A stretch of 22,611 nt of DNA from JBBECJ01 sp041751795 (GTDB taxonomy: Bacteria; Chloroflexota; Chloroflexia; Thermomicrobiales; CFX8): assembly GCA_041751795.1 (NCBI GenBank), contig JBGSWU010000286.1:1-22611 (forward strand), in the 5' to 3' direction. Position numbers and translations under genes: made by a program. Shown one piece after another: positions 1 to 8,419 of this stretch. Each line of letters begins with the position of its first letter. The stretch's first letter is position 1. Under the pieces are notes generated by a model. The model worked only from the letters and a program-made list of their open reading frames with translations. It did no database searches and was not told the DNA's origin.

Positions 1-39
1 GTGTTAGCTACTTCGGTAAGGAGATGCTCGAAGGCAGCT

Positions 40-990
40 TTAAAGCTTGGACGAGGAGCGATTGAAGACGGCCTGGGTCCGGCGCGATCCTCGCCACCAG
101 TCAGTGGCGGCCATCACACGTTTTCCAGCAGGTTGAACCTGGTTCAGCACAAGCGTTCCGTCGCGCGTCGCAACCAGGACCTGGCCACGATCAAATGCGA
201 CTGTGCCTGGCGGCGCGTTGAGCGTTGAGTCGTCAGGTGCAACCGACGCTGCATGAATTCGAAGACGCGTGTCGTCGTCGGTTGTCCAGGCAACTGGCCA
301 CGGATGTGATGCTCGAACCAGACGATCAATCTGACGCGCTGACGTCATCCAGTCAATTTCCGCATCGGCGGTCGACCATTCTCGCGTGTGTGACGCAGCA
401 GCTTCATCCTGCTCGATCGGTGTCAGTTCACCTGCGACATAACGGAGCGCAACATCCGGGAGGATGGCGGCGGCAAGGTCCGCGAGTCGCTCACCGAGAG
501 ATCCGGTCGTATCTTCTGGGCGAATGTTGATTTGAACCTGTGAGACCACCGGACCCGCATCCAGTTTTCGAACCAGCTTCATGATGCTGACGCCGGTTGT
601 CGCATCACCGTTCAGGATCGCTGTCGGAATCGGCGAAGCCCCTCGATATTGCGGCAACAAGGATGGATGAACGTTGAGGCATCCATGAGGTGTCAGATTC
701 AGGACGTTTCGTCGTAGGAGTTCGCCATACGCAACGACAACGAGAAGATCCGGCTGTGCATCTTCGAGCACCTGGACGCTTGCGTCGTCGCGGAGCGTTT
801 CAGGCTGGAACACTTGCAGGCCGAGCGTAGTCGCTGCCGTTTTGACCGCCGGTGGCGTTAACTTCCTGCCCCGGCCTGCGGGACGGTCAGGTTGCGTAAC
901 GACGAGCACAACATCGATATTATCGTGTTCGACGAGACGGTTCAGGGATGGAGCGGCGAACGCAGGGCTGCCGAGGAACACGACTCTCAA
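40..990 (-). CDS. fmt: Methionyl-tRNA formyltransferase
   Basis: Formylates Met-tRNAfMet with 10-formyl-tetrahydrofolate to make initiator tRNA in the cytoplasm. The 316-residue length matches the family (about 315). The N-terminal formyltransferase domain starts MRVVFLGSPAFA, and the hallmark NVHPSLLPQYRGASPI is present. The expected catalytic triad is visible as Asn106, His108 and Asp144 (in LDAGPV), followed by a C-terminal beta-barrel-like domain from about residue 205. The start is TTG at 988-990, overlapping the stop of the upstream GTPase gene as TTGA, so translation is probably coupled. fmt often sits beside def; here its upstream partner is a Ras-like GTPase instead. The 39 bases beyond its stop (1-39) hold nothing I can identify. 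Identity is very secure; the TTG start is likely. Confidence 0.96.
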   Translation of the reverse strand: MRVVFLGSPAFAAPSLNRLVEHDNIDVVLVVTQPDRPAGRGRKLTPPAVKTAATTLGLQVFQPETLRDDASVQVLEDAQPDLLVVVAYGELLRRNVLNLTPHGCLNVHPSLLPQYRGASPIPTAILNGDATTGVSIMKLVRKLDAGPVVSQVQINIRPEDTTGSLGERLADLAAAILPDVALRYVAGELTPIEQDEAAASHTREWSTADAEIDWMTSARQIDRLVRASHPWPVAWTTDDDTRLRIHAASVAPDDSTLNAPPGTVAFDRGQVLVATRDGTLVLNQVQPAGKRVMAATDWWRGSRRTQAVFNRSSSKL

Positions 991-1496
991 TCGGCTGATG
1001 CACCTTCGGAAGCGTGATTCAGTGCCATTCGCGCCAGAAGTTCAAAGCCACGGGAAACGTTTTCGCCAGTCTTTGCAGAGACAAATCCATGCTGCGCGTT
1101 TGCAAACGTCGCAAACGATCGGCCCCATTCTGCTGGAAACGACAGGCCGAGATCGGTCTTGTTGCCAACGATTACAATCGGAGCGGACGGACAATACCGC
1201 TTACATCTGGCGAACCATTCCGCCAGTGCCTGGAGTGAAACATCAGAGGTCACATCGTAGACAAGCATCGCGGCCTGGGCGCCGAGGTAAAAATTTGGCC
1301 GATTCCCAGCTTGCCCTTCGATGTCCCAGACGGCCAATTTAACCGCCTCACCGTCGAGAAAGAATTCCTGGGTCGTTATGTCGATGCCGAGCGTAATGTT
1401 TCGCGCCTCGCTGAATTTCGCTTTCGCATACTGGCGAATTAATGACGTCTTGCCAACGTTGCCTTCGCCGCCGACGATAACTTTCAGCGTGCGCAT
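987..1496 (-). CDS. Ras/Rab-like small GTPase (prokaryotic Ras-superfamily)
   Basis: A single-domain GTPase of 169 residues. G1/P-loop is GGEGNVGKTS (9-18), the switch I threonine is Thr35, G3 is WDIEGQ (57-62, with a Gln at the Ras Gln61 position), G4 is NKTD (112-115) and G5 is SAKTG (140-144). Every nucleotide-binding motif is intact, so it should bind and hydrolyse GTP. The C-terminus has no lipidation cysteine, so no membrane anchor is evident. It lacks the Gly-rich MglA-type P-loop and is closer to the bacterial Rab-like group. It starts at ATG with an AGGGAG ribosome-binding site 8 bases upstream and overlaps fmt. No GAP, GEF or roadblock partner gene is in the window, so its process is unknown. 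The closest neighbour upstream is the divergent YYY membrane-protein pair. Confidence 0.88.
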   Translation of the reverse strand: MRTLKVIVGGEGNVGKTSLIRQYAKAKFSEARNITLGIDITTQEFFLDGEAVKLAVWDIEGQAGNRPNFYLGAQAAMLVYDVTSDVSLQALAEWFARCKRYCPSAPIVIVGNKTDLGLSFPAEWGRSFATFANAQHGFVSAKTGENVSRGFELLARMALNHASEGASAD

Positions 1497-1576
1497 ACGG
1501 ATTGCTCCCTCGCGAGTCGACTATTGGCCAAGTGGTTCGCTGGCGCAGCCCGCCAGTAGGTGCTCGGTCGTGTTGG

Positions 1577-1605
1577 AGTATAGATAGCATCGTGATGCTG
1601 GTCAA
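1577..1605 (-). promoter_or_regulatory. Sigma70-type promoter for GTPase-fmt
   Basis: Reading the minus strand, TTGACC (1605-1600) and TATACT (1582-1577) are separated by 17 bases, close to the housekeeping consensus. Initiation would fall near 1570, leaving a leader of about 73 bases before the GTPase ATG. The gap to the divergent plus-strand gene is 124 bases. I found no equally good plus-strand promoter there. Confidence 0.65.
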
Positions 1606-1620
1606 TTATGGCGACATGAC

Positions 1621-4600
1621 GTGCGACAAGTAAGATTCGCCATCATGAGCGACCGATTTCGCCACACGAACCCATACCACCTCGGACTACTTCTCATCGT
1701 CGTAGTCGGTGTCGTCCTGCGCGCCTTCGGGTTGAACTGGGATCAGGGGCTGTATCTGCACCCTGATGAACGGTTCATCGCCATTGTCTCATCGAGCCGC
1801 ATCGACCTTCCTCCTGTCGATGATCTTGGCAGCATCCTCGACCCGGAAACAAGTCCGCTGAATCCTCGACGCATTGATCAGACCACCGGACAACCGCTCT
1901 CGTTCGCGTATGGGACGCTACCGGTTTACGTCCAAAGCACTGTCGCCTGGACAGCGAACCTGTTCTCCGAAACGGACTACCAATCGTATCCCCACATCTA
2001 TAAGGTGGGGCGCGTCCTCAACGTCCTTCTCGACACCCTGACGATCATTCTCGTGTTCCTGCTGGCCAGACGATTGTTCAATCCCTCAGCCGGCATCGTT
2101 GCTTCAGCGTTGTACGCACTTGCTGTGCTGCCGATCCAACTGAGTCACTTTTTTACCGTCGATGTCTGGCTGACGTTCTTCGTCACAGCTGCGCTGTACC
2201 TGGCGATACGCTTCGCGGACCAGCCGTCGCTTGGCCGCGCGCTCACGCTTGCAGTGCCGGTGGGTTGTGCCTTCGCGACGAAGGCCAGTGTGCCATCTCT
2301 CATCTTGCCACTGTTGGTGATGGCCGGTTGGTCACTCTGGCGCTCCAGCGATCGCCTGGGTGTGATGTCGTCGCTTGTAGCGGCTGCGGCATTGTCGGTG
2401 ATCGTTTTCACCATCTTCGAACCGTATGCGATCGTCAACAGTGCTCCATTTATCGAAGATATTCGAATCCAGGCACGGATCGTTCGTGGCGAGTTCGACG
2501 TTCCGTTTACGCGGCAGTTCGTCGGCCTCACACCCGGGCTGTACGAGCTGCGCAACCTGTTCCTGTACACGGTCGGTCCAGGCTTCCTGATTGCCGGATT
2601 GACTGGATTGGTGTTCACATCGCGACGCGCATGGATGCATCGCGATCACGGCCTGACGATCATCGTCGCCTGGGTCATCGCCTACGTGCCGACGTTGTTG
2701 ATCACCGAGGCGCGGTTCCTTCGCTATGCACTGCCGCTGATACCAGTACTTGCTGTCGTTGCAGGCGGACTGCTGACGATTCACGTTCGACGCGAACGTC
2801 GTGTCGTCATGCGCTGGGCTACTACGGCGATTCTGATCGTCACTGCGGTGTGGGCATTTGGATTCACGTCAATCTATCGTCATGATCACCCAAGATTCGA
2901 CGCATCGCGCTGGATGGCCGCGAATGTTCCGCCTGGAAGTGCAATCGCGTCCGAAACGTGGGATGACGTTCTGCCGCTCCCCTACTCCGGCTCGCAGCCG
3001 ATGGGATATCAGCACATCGACTTCATGATCTACGATGACGCTGAACCGGAGAACAAAGCTCGCTACATAGCCGAAACGCTAATTTCAGCAGATTATGTCG
3101 TGTTATCAAGCGACCGCGTGATCGACTCGGTTGACAATCTCCCCTGGCGTTACGCGGTCCAAAACGAGTACTACCGGCGTCTCCTGGCTGGTCAACTCGG
3201 CTACCAGTTGGTGTACGAAGCGGAACTCTCTCCACAACTGTTCGGCATCGCCTTCAACGATCGAAGTGCCGACGAGAGCTTCACCGTCTACGATCATCCG
3301 CGCGTCCGGATCTTCAAGAAGATCGAGAACCTGGACGTCGCGCAGATTCGCGAACGGTTGCTTTGGGGCATCAACCAACCCTGGGAGCCGCAACGCTATC
3401 CCGCTGAGACGCCGCTCGTCCTCGGTGAACCGGTCTCTGAGATTGAGACAACGTCCGACGCTGGATGGAATGGAATTGCCGTCGATCACTCAGGGCTGGC
3501 GATTATCGTCTGGCTGCTTGCCGTCGAACTAATCGGTTTGTCGGTTCTGCCAATCGCCGCGACAGTCCTTGGTCGAACGCCCGATCGTGGAACGTTGTCC
3601 TCGCGATTACTGGGACTCATTCTGGTCGGCTGGATTGGCTGGATCGCGGCGTCGATTGGGCTCTGGCAGTCTCGCAGCCTCAACATCTTTGGGACTGTGG
3701 CCATCGTGGGTGGGCTGAGTTGGGGCATCGTCGCCTGGCGTCGTCGGATTGGGCAACCAGTCAACGTACCTGGAATAAAGCACTACGCCGCGTCAATGAC
3801 GGCGTGGCTAGGATTATTTGGCTTCTTCCTTCTCCTGCGAGCGATCTACCCCGACTTCTGGCAGACGTGGTTTGGTGGCGAAAAACCGTTCGAGCTCGCC
3901 TACCTGCGTGCTGTGGCATCGTCGACCGAGTTCCCACCCTACGATCCGTGGTTCGCCGATGGTGTCATCAACTATTACTACTACGGGTGGCATCTCGTTT
4001 CGACGCTGATCAAGATCAGCGGTATCGGCGTCTCGCCTGGCTTCCAGCTCGGTTCGGCGACGTTCGCAGGACTCCTCGGGCTTCAAGCGGCGACGCTCGG
4101 TGCGACGCTGTTCCAGCGAGGCAGACGACGTATTCCAGCGAAGTCCGTTGCGGTTGGCGGAGCCATCTCGGTCGTCGCCGTTCTCTTCGCCGGTAATCTC
4201 GACGCGATGCGTCAATTGATCGAACATCGCGGCATTCCCAGCGATACGTTCGACTTCTGGCGATCTCGTAGCGTCATCGACTACACGATCAACGAGTTCC
4301 CGTACTTCTCGGCAATTTGGGCGGATCTGCACCCACACGTCATCAACTTCCCGATGATCGCCTTATTGCTGACGCTTCTCTCACAGGTAGTGTTGTCGGG
4401 ACGGACAGCGACGTTGACGCAAATTGTCACAGTCGCACCGGTTATTTCGCTTGTGCTTGGTACCATCGCCGTGACGAACTCATGGGATGCGCCGCTCATG
4501 GTTCTGGTTACCGGTGCTGCGTTTCTTTACACCGGACTGCTGTATTCCTGGCGTCGCGGATTGGTGAGTGCGTCGATCGGCGGCTTTGCAATCGTCGGTG

Positions 4601-6039
4601 GGTTGTTGTTGTTCGCCCCGTTCTACGTGGGTTTCTACAGCGTCGTTCAGGGAGTGAATCGTGCGTCAGCAGGCTCAAACCTCGGGCAATTCCTGACCCA
4701 TTGGGGAATCTTTTTCGGCATCGTAGTGATTATTTCCGCGGCGAAGTTCGTCAGACGTTTGCCGGCTGAATTTGTGCTTCGCGATTGTCTCTTGATGGCC
4801 GTCGTCACGTTGATCGGCGGCACCTTTGCGGAAGTTCTGGTGATCAGCCGAGGCGATGGTCTACCGTCTACCACATCGGTCGTCGCAATCCTGTTGTCAG
4901 CTTCCGCCGTCGGTGTGGCTGCTGGCGGAACCCGCATCGTTCGCCAGCCTGCGATGTTTGTGGGCGCGATCACTGCGCTCGCATTCTTGACTGGCGTCGT
5001 GGCGCTCTACAGGCCATCCGCATCAGTGGCACTCGCGATCACAACAGCCGCTTCCATGAACTTGATCCTTTACCGTCGGCAGCCGTCGCGGTTACTGCCG
5101 TGGGCATTCATCGCGGTTGGGGCGGTGACAACGGCATCGACCGAGTTCGTCTACGTCGCGGACGACCTGCAAAACAGCCCATGGGAGCGGATGAATACGG
5201 TCTTCAAGTTCTACCTGCAAGCCTGGACGATGCTTGCGATTGGTTCAGCGGTCCTCGTCGCTTGGCTGTGGCGTGACGCCCGGTTCGGAACAACAGCGTC
5301 GAGGCAAGCGCGGTTTGGGATTGTTGCCGATCAACTCAGTCGGACGAGCGCAATCGAATCGTTGCGTGGGCGGACCTTTCGAGTGAACCGGGTTGCTGCT
5401 GGCACATCGAGTCTGCTTCTTGCACTCGGCCTCGTTTATCCTGTTATCGGAACCCCTGTCAGGCTCGACTGGGACATGGAATCGTCACCGTCTGGTCTCA
5501 CGCTCGACGGATACTCCTGGATGCAGGGCGGCCAAATCCTCAATGGCACCGATGAGCCAATCCAGTTTTCGGGCGATCTGGCTGCGATCGAGTGGCTGAA
5601 CTCAAACGTCGAAGGCTCACCAGTGATCCTCGAGGGATCGATTGGTCCGTATCGCGGTAACGGTTCGCGAATTTCGAGTGCCACCGGCCTGCCGACGGTC
5701 CTGGGATGGGATCGCCATCAACGCCAGCAGCGCTACGAGTCGGGTATTTCCACGCGTATGGCTGACGTTCGCCAGATCTACAACGAAACCGATCCAGAGC
5801 AGAAAATGGAGTACTTGCGCCGATATCGGGTCAAGTACGTAATCGTCGGCGATGTCGAACACTACTGGAATGTCCCCGAGAATCCGACATACTACTCATC
5901 ATCCGAAGGTCTGCAGGCATTCGAGCAATTGCTCGGAAATGGGCTGGTCATCGCGTTCGAATCGGGCAGTACGCGTATCTACGAAGTGCTTGATTTCCCA
6001 CAAATTCCGCCGGCGGACGGCTCGGTAGCCGACCTGTGA
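1621..6039 (+). CDS. Giant membrane protein: GT39-like half fused to Chlor_Arch_YYY (DUF2298) half
   Basis: A multi-pass membrane protein of up to 1472 residues. The first half (about 15-560) reads like a GT-C/PMT-type glycosyltransferase: a transmembrane helix, then an acidic loop with LHPDERF (46-52), then many hydrophobic helices. The second half (from about 730) has the YYY-family signature: EKPFELAYLRAV, then NYYYYG (784-789), ADLHPH (901-906), NSWD (953-956) and RMNTVFKFY (from 1190), ending in a soluble domain with DLAAIEWL. TIGR03662 members are known in Chloroflexi and archaea, but their biochemistry is unclear. A role in lipid-linked sugar transfer or a surface glycan is inference from the GT-C half. 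The start is uncertain: GTG 1621 or ATG 1645, neither with a strong ribosome-binding site. The stop overlaps the next gene as GTGA. Confidence 0.85.
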   Translation: MRQVRFAIMSDRFRHTNPYHLGLLLIVVVGVVLRAFGLNWDQGLYLHPDERFIAIVSSSRIDLPPVDDLGSILDPETSPLNPRRIDQTTGQPLSFAYGTLPVYVQSTVAWTANLFSETDYQSYPHIYKVGRVLNVLLDTLTIILVFLLARRLFNPSAGIVASALYALAVLPIQLSHFFTVDVWLTFFVTAALYLAIRFADQPSLGRALTLAVPVGCAFATKASVPSLILPLLVMAGWSLWRSSDRLGVMSSLVAAAALSVIVFTIFEPYAIVNSAPFIEDIRIQARIVRGEFDVPFTRQFVGLTPGLYELRNLFLYTVGPGFLIAGLTGLVFTSRRAWMHRDHGLTIIVAWVIAYVPTLLITEARFLRYALPLIPVLAVVAGGLLTIHVRRERRVVMRWATTAILIVTAVWAFGFTSIYRHDHPRFDASRWMAANVPPGSAIASETWDDVLPLPYSGSQPMGYQHIDFMIYDDAEPENKARYIAETLISADYVVLSSDRVIDSVDNLPWRYAVQNEYYRRLLAGQLGYQLVYEAELSPQLFGIAFNDRSADESFTVYDHPRVRIFKKIENLDVAQIRERLLWGINQPWEPQRYPAETPLVLGEPVSEIETTSDAGWNGIAVDHSGLAIIVWLLAVELIGLSVLPIAATVLGRTPDRGTLSSRLLGLILVGWIGWIAASIGLWQSRSLNIFGTVAIVGGLSWGIVAWRRRIGQPVNVPGIKHYAASMTAWLGLFGFFLLLRAIYPDFWQTWFGGEKPFELAYLRAVASSTEFPPYDPWFADGVINYYYYGWHLVSTLIKISGIGVSPGFQLGSATFAGLLGLQAATLGATLFQRGRRRIPAKSVAVGGAISVVAVLFAGNLDAMRQLIEHRGIPSDTFDFWRSRSVIDYTINEFPYFSAIWADLHPHVINFPMIALLLTLLSQVVLSGRTATLTQIVTVAPVISLVLGTIAVTNSWDAPLMVLVTGAAFLYTGLLYSWRRGLVSASIGGFAIVGGLLLFAPFYVGFYSVVQGVNRASAGSNLGQFLTHWGIFFGIVVIISAAKFVRRLPAEFVLRDCLLMAVVTLIGGTFAEVLVISRGDGLPSTTSVVAILLSASAVGVAAGGTRIVRQPAMFVGAITALAFLTGVVALYRPSASVALAITTAASMNLILYRRQPSRLLPWAFIAVGAVTTASTEFVYVADDLQNSPWERMNTVFKFYLQAWTMLAIGSAVLVAWLWRDARFGTTASRQARFGIVADQLSRTSAIESLRGRTFRVNRVAAGTSSLLLALGLVYPVIGTPVRLDWDMESSPSGLTLDGYSWMQGGQILNGTDEPIQFSGDLAAIEWLNSNVEGSPVILEGSIGPYRGNGSRISSATGLPTVLGWDRHQRQQRYESGISTRMADVRQIYNETDPEQKMEYLRRYRVKYVIVGDVEHYWNVPENPTYYSSSEGLQAFEQLLGNGLVIAFESGSTRIYEVLDFPQIPPADGSVADL

Positions 6040-8309
6040 GCGACCTCGAAGCGATCTTGCGCTGGTACGTGGTCCTGACGCTTGTGGCTGCTGCGCTGCT
6101 GCCGTTCGTTGCGTGGGTTGGTGCGACGCTTGGCCCGGCGCGGTTCGGGTTGCTGCGTCCTCTGTCACTGGTGACGCTGACGGCGATCGTCTGGTGGCCC
6201 GCAGCGGTCGTCGACCTGCCGTTCGCGCGCTGGACGTTGATTGCGGCACTGTTGATAACTGCCGTGGTCGGGTGGACGATGGTGGTTCGGCAACGCTTGG
6301 TCCTGAACGACTGGCGAGTATTGCTCGGGTTCGAGGCGCTCTGGCTGGTGACGTTTGCACTCTACGTCTGGTTTCGAGGCTATCAGCCTGACATCATCAA
6401 CACCGAAAAGCCGATGGAAATTGCGCTGCTTTCCTCGGTTGCCCGGTCATCTGAGGTTCCCGCTCCCGATCCGTGGTTTGCTGGTTCGGCCATCAACTAC
6501 TACTACTTCGGCTATCAAACGTTCGCCAGTGCAATCAAATTGTCCGGGGTTCCAACTGCGATCGGATTCAACCTCGCATTGGCGACGTTGTTCGCTTCTG
6601 GTGCAACGGCCGCGGCGGCGGCGGGTTCTGCATTCCTTCGAGCACTTGGTGGGTCGCGCTCGTCGATCGTCGCCGCTGGTGGTCTCGCCGTTGTCTTGCT
6701 GTTGTTCGCCGGAAACCTTGAAACGGCCAAGCGACTCGTCGAAGAACCGTCGACGACGATTGATGCCGGATGGTGGGAAGGCGTTGGCTGGCAGGCAAGT
6801 CGGATCATCGTTGACTCCGATGTCACGCAACCAGGCGACACCAGTGAAACGATCAACGAGTTTCCCGCGTTCTCGTTCGTGCTTGGAGACCTTCACCCGC
6901 ACGTCCTGACGTATCCACTACTCGCGACCGTGCTCGTGCTTGCAATCGGCATTGCGTTGTCGGCACAGCGTCAATCATGGCTGCGTCTCGGGGTGATTGG
7001 TGCGTTGGTCGGGTTGCTCTATGCATCTAATAGTTGGGATGCGCCGGCCGGATTTCTCCTCGTAGCAGGAGCGATCGCGCTCAGTCACCGGTTCGTCCTG
7101 AGATCAATCGTTCGCGATGTCCTGATTATTTCGGTGTCTGCCATTGTCGCGGCCGGACCGTTCGTCCTGCAATTCACTGCTCCGGTCGGCGTTCCGAACT
7201 CCCGCGTTCCTGCCGCGTTGACAGACCTGCCGCTGATCGGGCGCGTCGTCAATACGTTCGGTATCGTCAGTTGGCGACCGTCGAGTGTCGCGGAACTATT
7301 GACGGTGCATGGCGCCTGGCTGGTCGCGTTCGCAGTGTTCGCGGCGGTGGAACTCGTCCGCGATCGATCGTCAATCGAAATCGTTCGGAAACGCCAGCAC
7401 TTCTGGTTGGCGGGTGGCATCCTGGCGTTCGGCGTCGCGATGGCGTGGGCTCCTGCATTGCTAGTCCTTGGCGTTCCTCTGTTGCTTTCCTGCGCGCTGG
7501 CGGTCACATCCGATCGCCAGCCAGTCCGAGCGATTGCCGGTGCTTTTGCCGGAGGGTTTCTCCTCGCGCTGGTTCCCGAGTTCTTTTACATTCAGGATGT
7601 GTTCTCTGATCGGATGAACACCGTCTTCAAGCTTTTTTATCAGGCGTGGCTGGTGCTCAGTGTCGCAAGTGCTACAGCGCTTGTGTATTCAGTCAGAAGC
7701 GTGCCGAGAGCGTATCGGGTTCCGGCGACCATCGGCGTTGGTCTCCTCGTTGTCGCGACGGTGCCTTATACGCCGCTGTCTGCTCAGGATTGGACCGATG
7801 ACTTCGCCCATCGTCGAGGCATTGACGGGCGTGTGTACCTCGCTACGAGCGCTCCAGGAGCCCTTGCCGCCATCGAGTGGATCTCCGAACATGCGGAGCC
7901 CGGCGACACGATCATCGAAGCGCCAGGCTGTTCGTATGCAAACGCGTTCGGTGCTCCTCTGAGCCGCGTCTCGGCGTTTTCTGGAGTCCCGACGTTGATC
8001 GGCTGGCACGGCCACGAAGGCCAGTGGCGCCGAGGTGAGAATCCGTCGATCTACGAGCGACTCACCTTGCGTGCTGAACAGGCCAATGCGGTGCTTGACG
8101 GGTCGATCGCAGCGGATGCCAGCGACGCTCGCTTCGTCATCCTGGGTGAGATCGAGATTCAAGGATCGCCAAACTGTGACCTGGCCCTGCCGCGAACATC
8201 CGGTGCGGCTGACGCGCTCCAATCCGCTGGCTGGCTCGTCGTATTCGAATCAGGCGGCACAATGATCTTCGCCCAGCCCACTGACCCGACTGTGGCACAA
8301 TTACGTTGA
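6036..8309 (+). CDS. Chlor_Arch_YYY (DUF2298) membrane protein
   Basis: A 757-residue multi-pass membrane protein that is a paralogue of the second half of the preceding protein. Matched landmarks are EKPMEIALLSSVARSS, NYYYFG (154-159), NEFPAFS followed by GDLHPHV (from 284), NSWD (332-335), RMNTVFKLFYQAW (from 526) and ALAAIEWI in the C-terminal soluble part. These are the same blocks, in the same order, as at residues 784, 901, 953 and 1190 of the neighbour. The GTG start at 6036 overlaps the upstream TGA, implying translational coupling and probably a stoichiometric partnership. Strict conservation of Asp/His/Asn/Trp blocks on the predicted outer face looks enzymatic rather than structural, but no reaction is established. 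Domain call secure; function unknown. Confidence 0.87.
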   Translation: MSDLEAILRWYVVLTLVAAALLPFVAWVGATLGPARFGLLRPLSLVTLTAIVWWPAAVVDLPFARWTLIAALLITAVVGWTMVVRQRLVLNDWRVLLGFEALWLVTFALYVWFRGYQPDIINTEKPMEIALLSSVARSSEVPAPDPWFAGSAINYYYFGYQTFASAIKLSGVPTAIGFNLALATLFASGATAAAAAGSAFLRALGGSRSSIVAAGGLAVVLLLFAGNLETAKRLVEEPSTTIDAGWWEGVGWQASRIIVDSDVTQPGDTSETINEFPAFSFVLGDLHPHVLTYPLLATVLVLAIGIALSAQRQSWLRLGVIGALVGLLYASNSWDAPAGFLLVAGAIALSHRFVLRSIVRDVLIISVSAIVAAGPFVLQFTAPVGVPNSRVPAALTDLPLIGRVVNTFGIVSWRPSSVAELLTVHGAWLVAFAVFAAVELVRDRSSIEIVRKRQHFWLAGGILAFGVAMAWAPALLVLGVPLLLSCALAVTSDRQPVRAIAGAFAGGFLLALVPEFFYIQDVFSDRMNTVFKLFYQAWLVLSVASATALVYSVRSVPRAYRVPATIGVGLLVVATVPYTPLSAQDWTDDFAHRRGIDGRVYLATSAPGALAAIEWISEHAEPGDTIIEAPGCSYANAFGAPLSRVSAFSGVPTLIGWHGHEGQWRRGENPSIYERLTLRAEQANAVLDGSIAADASDARFVILGEIEIQGSPNCDLALPRTSGAADALQSAGWLVVFESGGTMIFAQPTDPTVAQLR

Positions 8310-8335
8310 ATCGAAACGCCTGAATTTGGTAGGAT
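8306..8335 (+). promoter_or_regulatory. Predicted promoter of the infC operon
   Basis: TTGAAT (8306-8311) and TAGGAT (8330-8335) are separated by 18 bases. The -35 box overlaps the stop codon of the upstream YYY gene. Initiation near 8342 would give a leader of about 75 bases before the ATA start of infC, containing a short hairpin. This is a visual match only. Confidence 0.45.
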
Positions 8336-8344
8336 TTCAGCCTG

Positions 8345-8359
8345 TCCCCGACGTGGGGA
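8345..8359 (+). promoter_or_regulatory. Short hairpin in the infC leader
   Basis: TCCCC (8345-8349) pairs with GGGGA (8355-8359) around the loop GACGT, then AAATTTGG follows. It lies immediately after the predicted transcription start. It is too short and its U tract too weak for a confident terminator; it could stabilise or attenuate the leader. Confidence 0.3.
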
Positions 8360-8404
8360 AATTTGGTGTTGTCTGCGATCGGACGGCACGTTGCATCGTT
8401 GTAC

Positions 8405-8419
8405 AGGAGGTACGCCATA
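8405..8419 (+). promoter_or_regulatory. Perfect Shine-Dalgarno placing an ATA start codon for infC
   Basis: AGGAGGT (8405-8411) fully matches the 16S anti-Shine-Dalgarno complement. Counting from the AGGAGG core, 6 bases (TACGCC) separate it from ATA at 8417. The next conventional in-frame start, GTG 8432, is 21 bases from the core, too far for normal initiation. The TTG codons at 8363 and 8399 lie upstream of this site. Confidence 0.75.

Noticed and set aside
1..228. 75-codon plus-strand frame at the window start
   Set aside because: Antisense to the 3' end of fmt; no family features and no ribosome-binding site.
3465..4196. 243-codon open frame on the plus strand inside the giant YYY gene
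   Set aside because: Alternative frame of a gene with clear membrane segments and conserved motifs; residues are Arg/Trp/Cys-rich noise.
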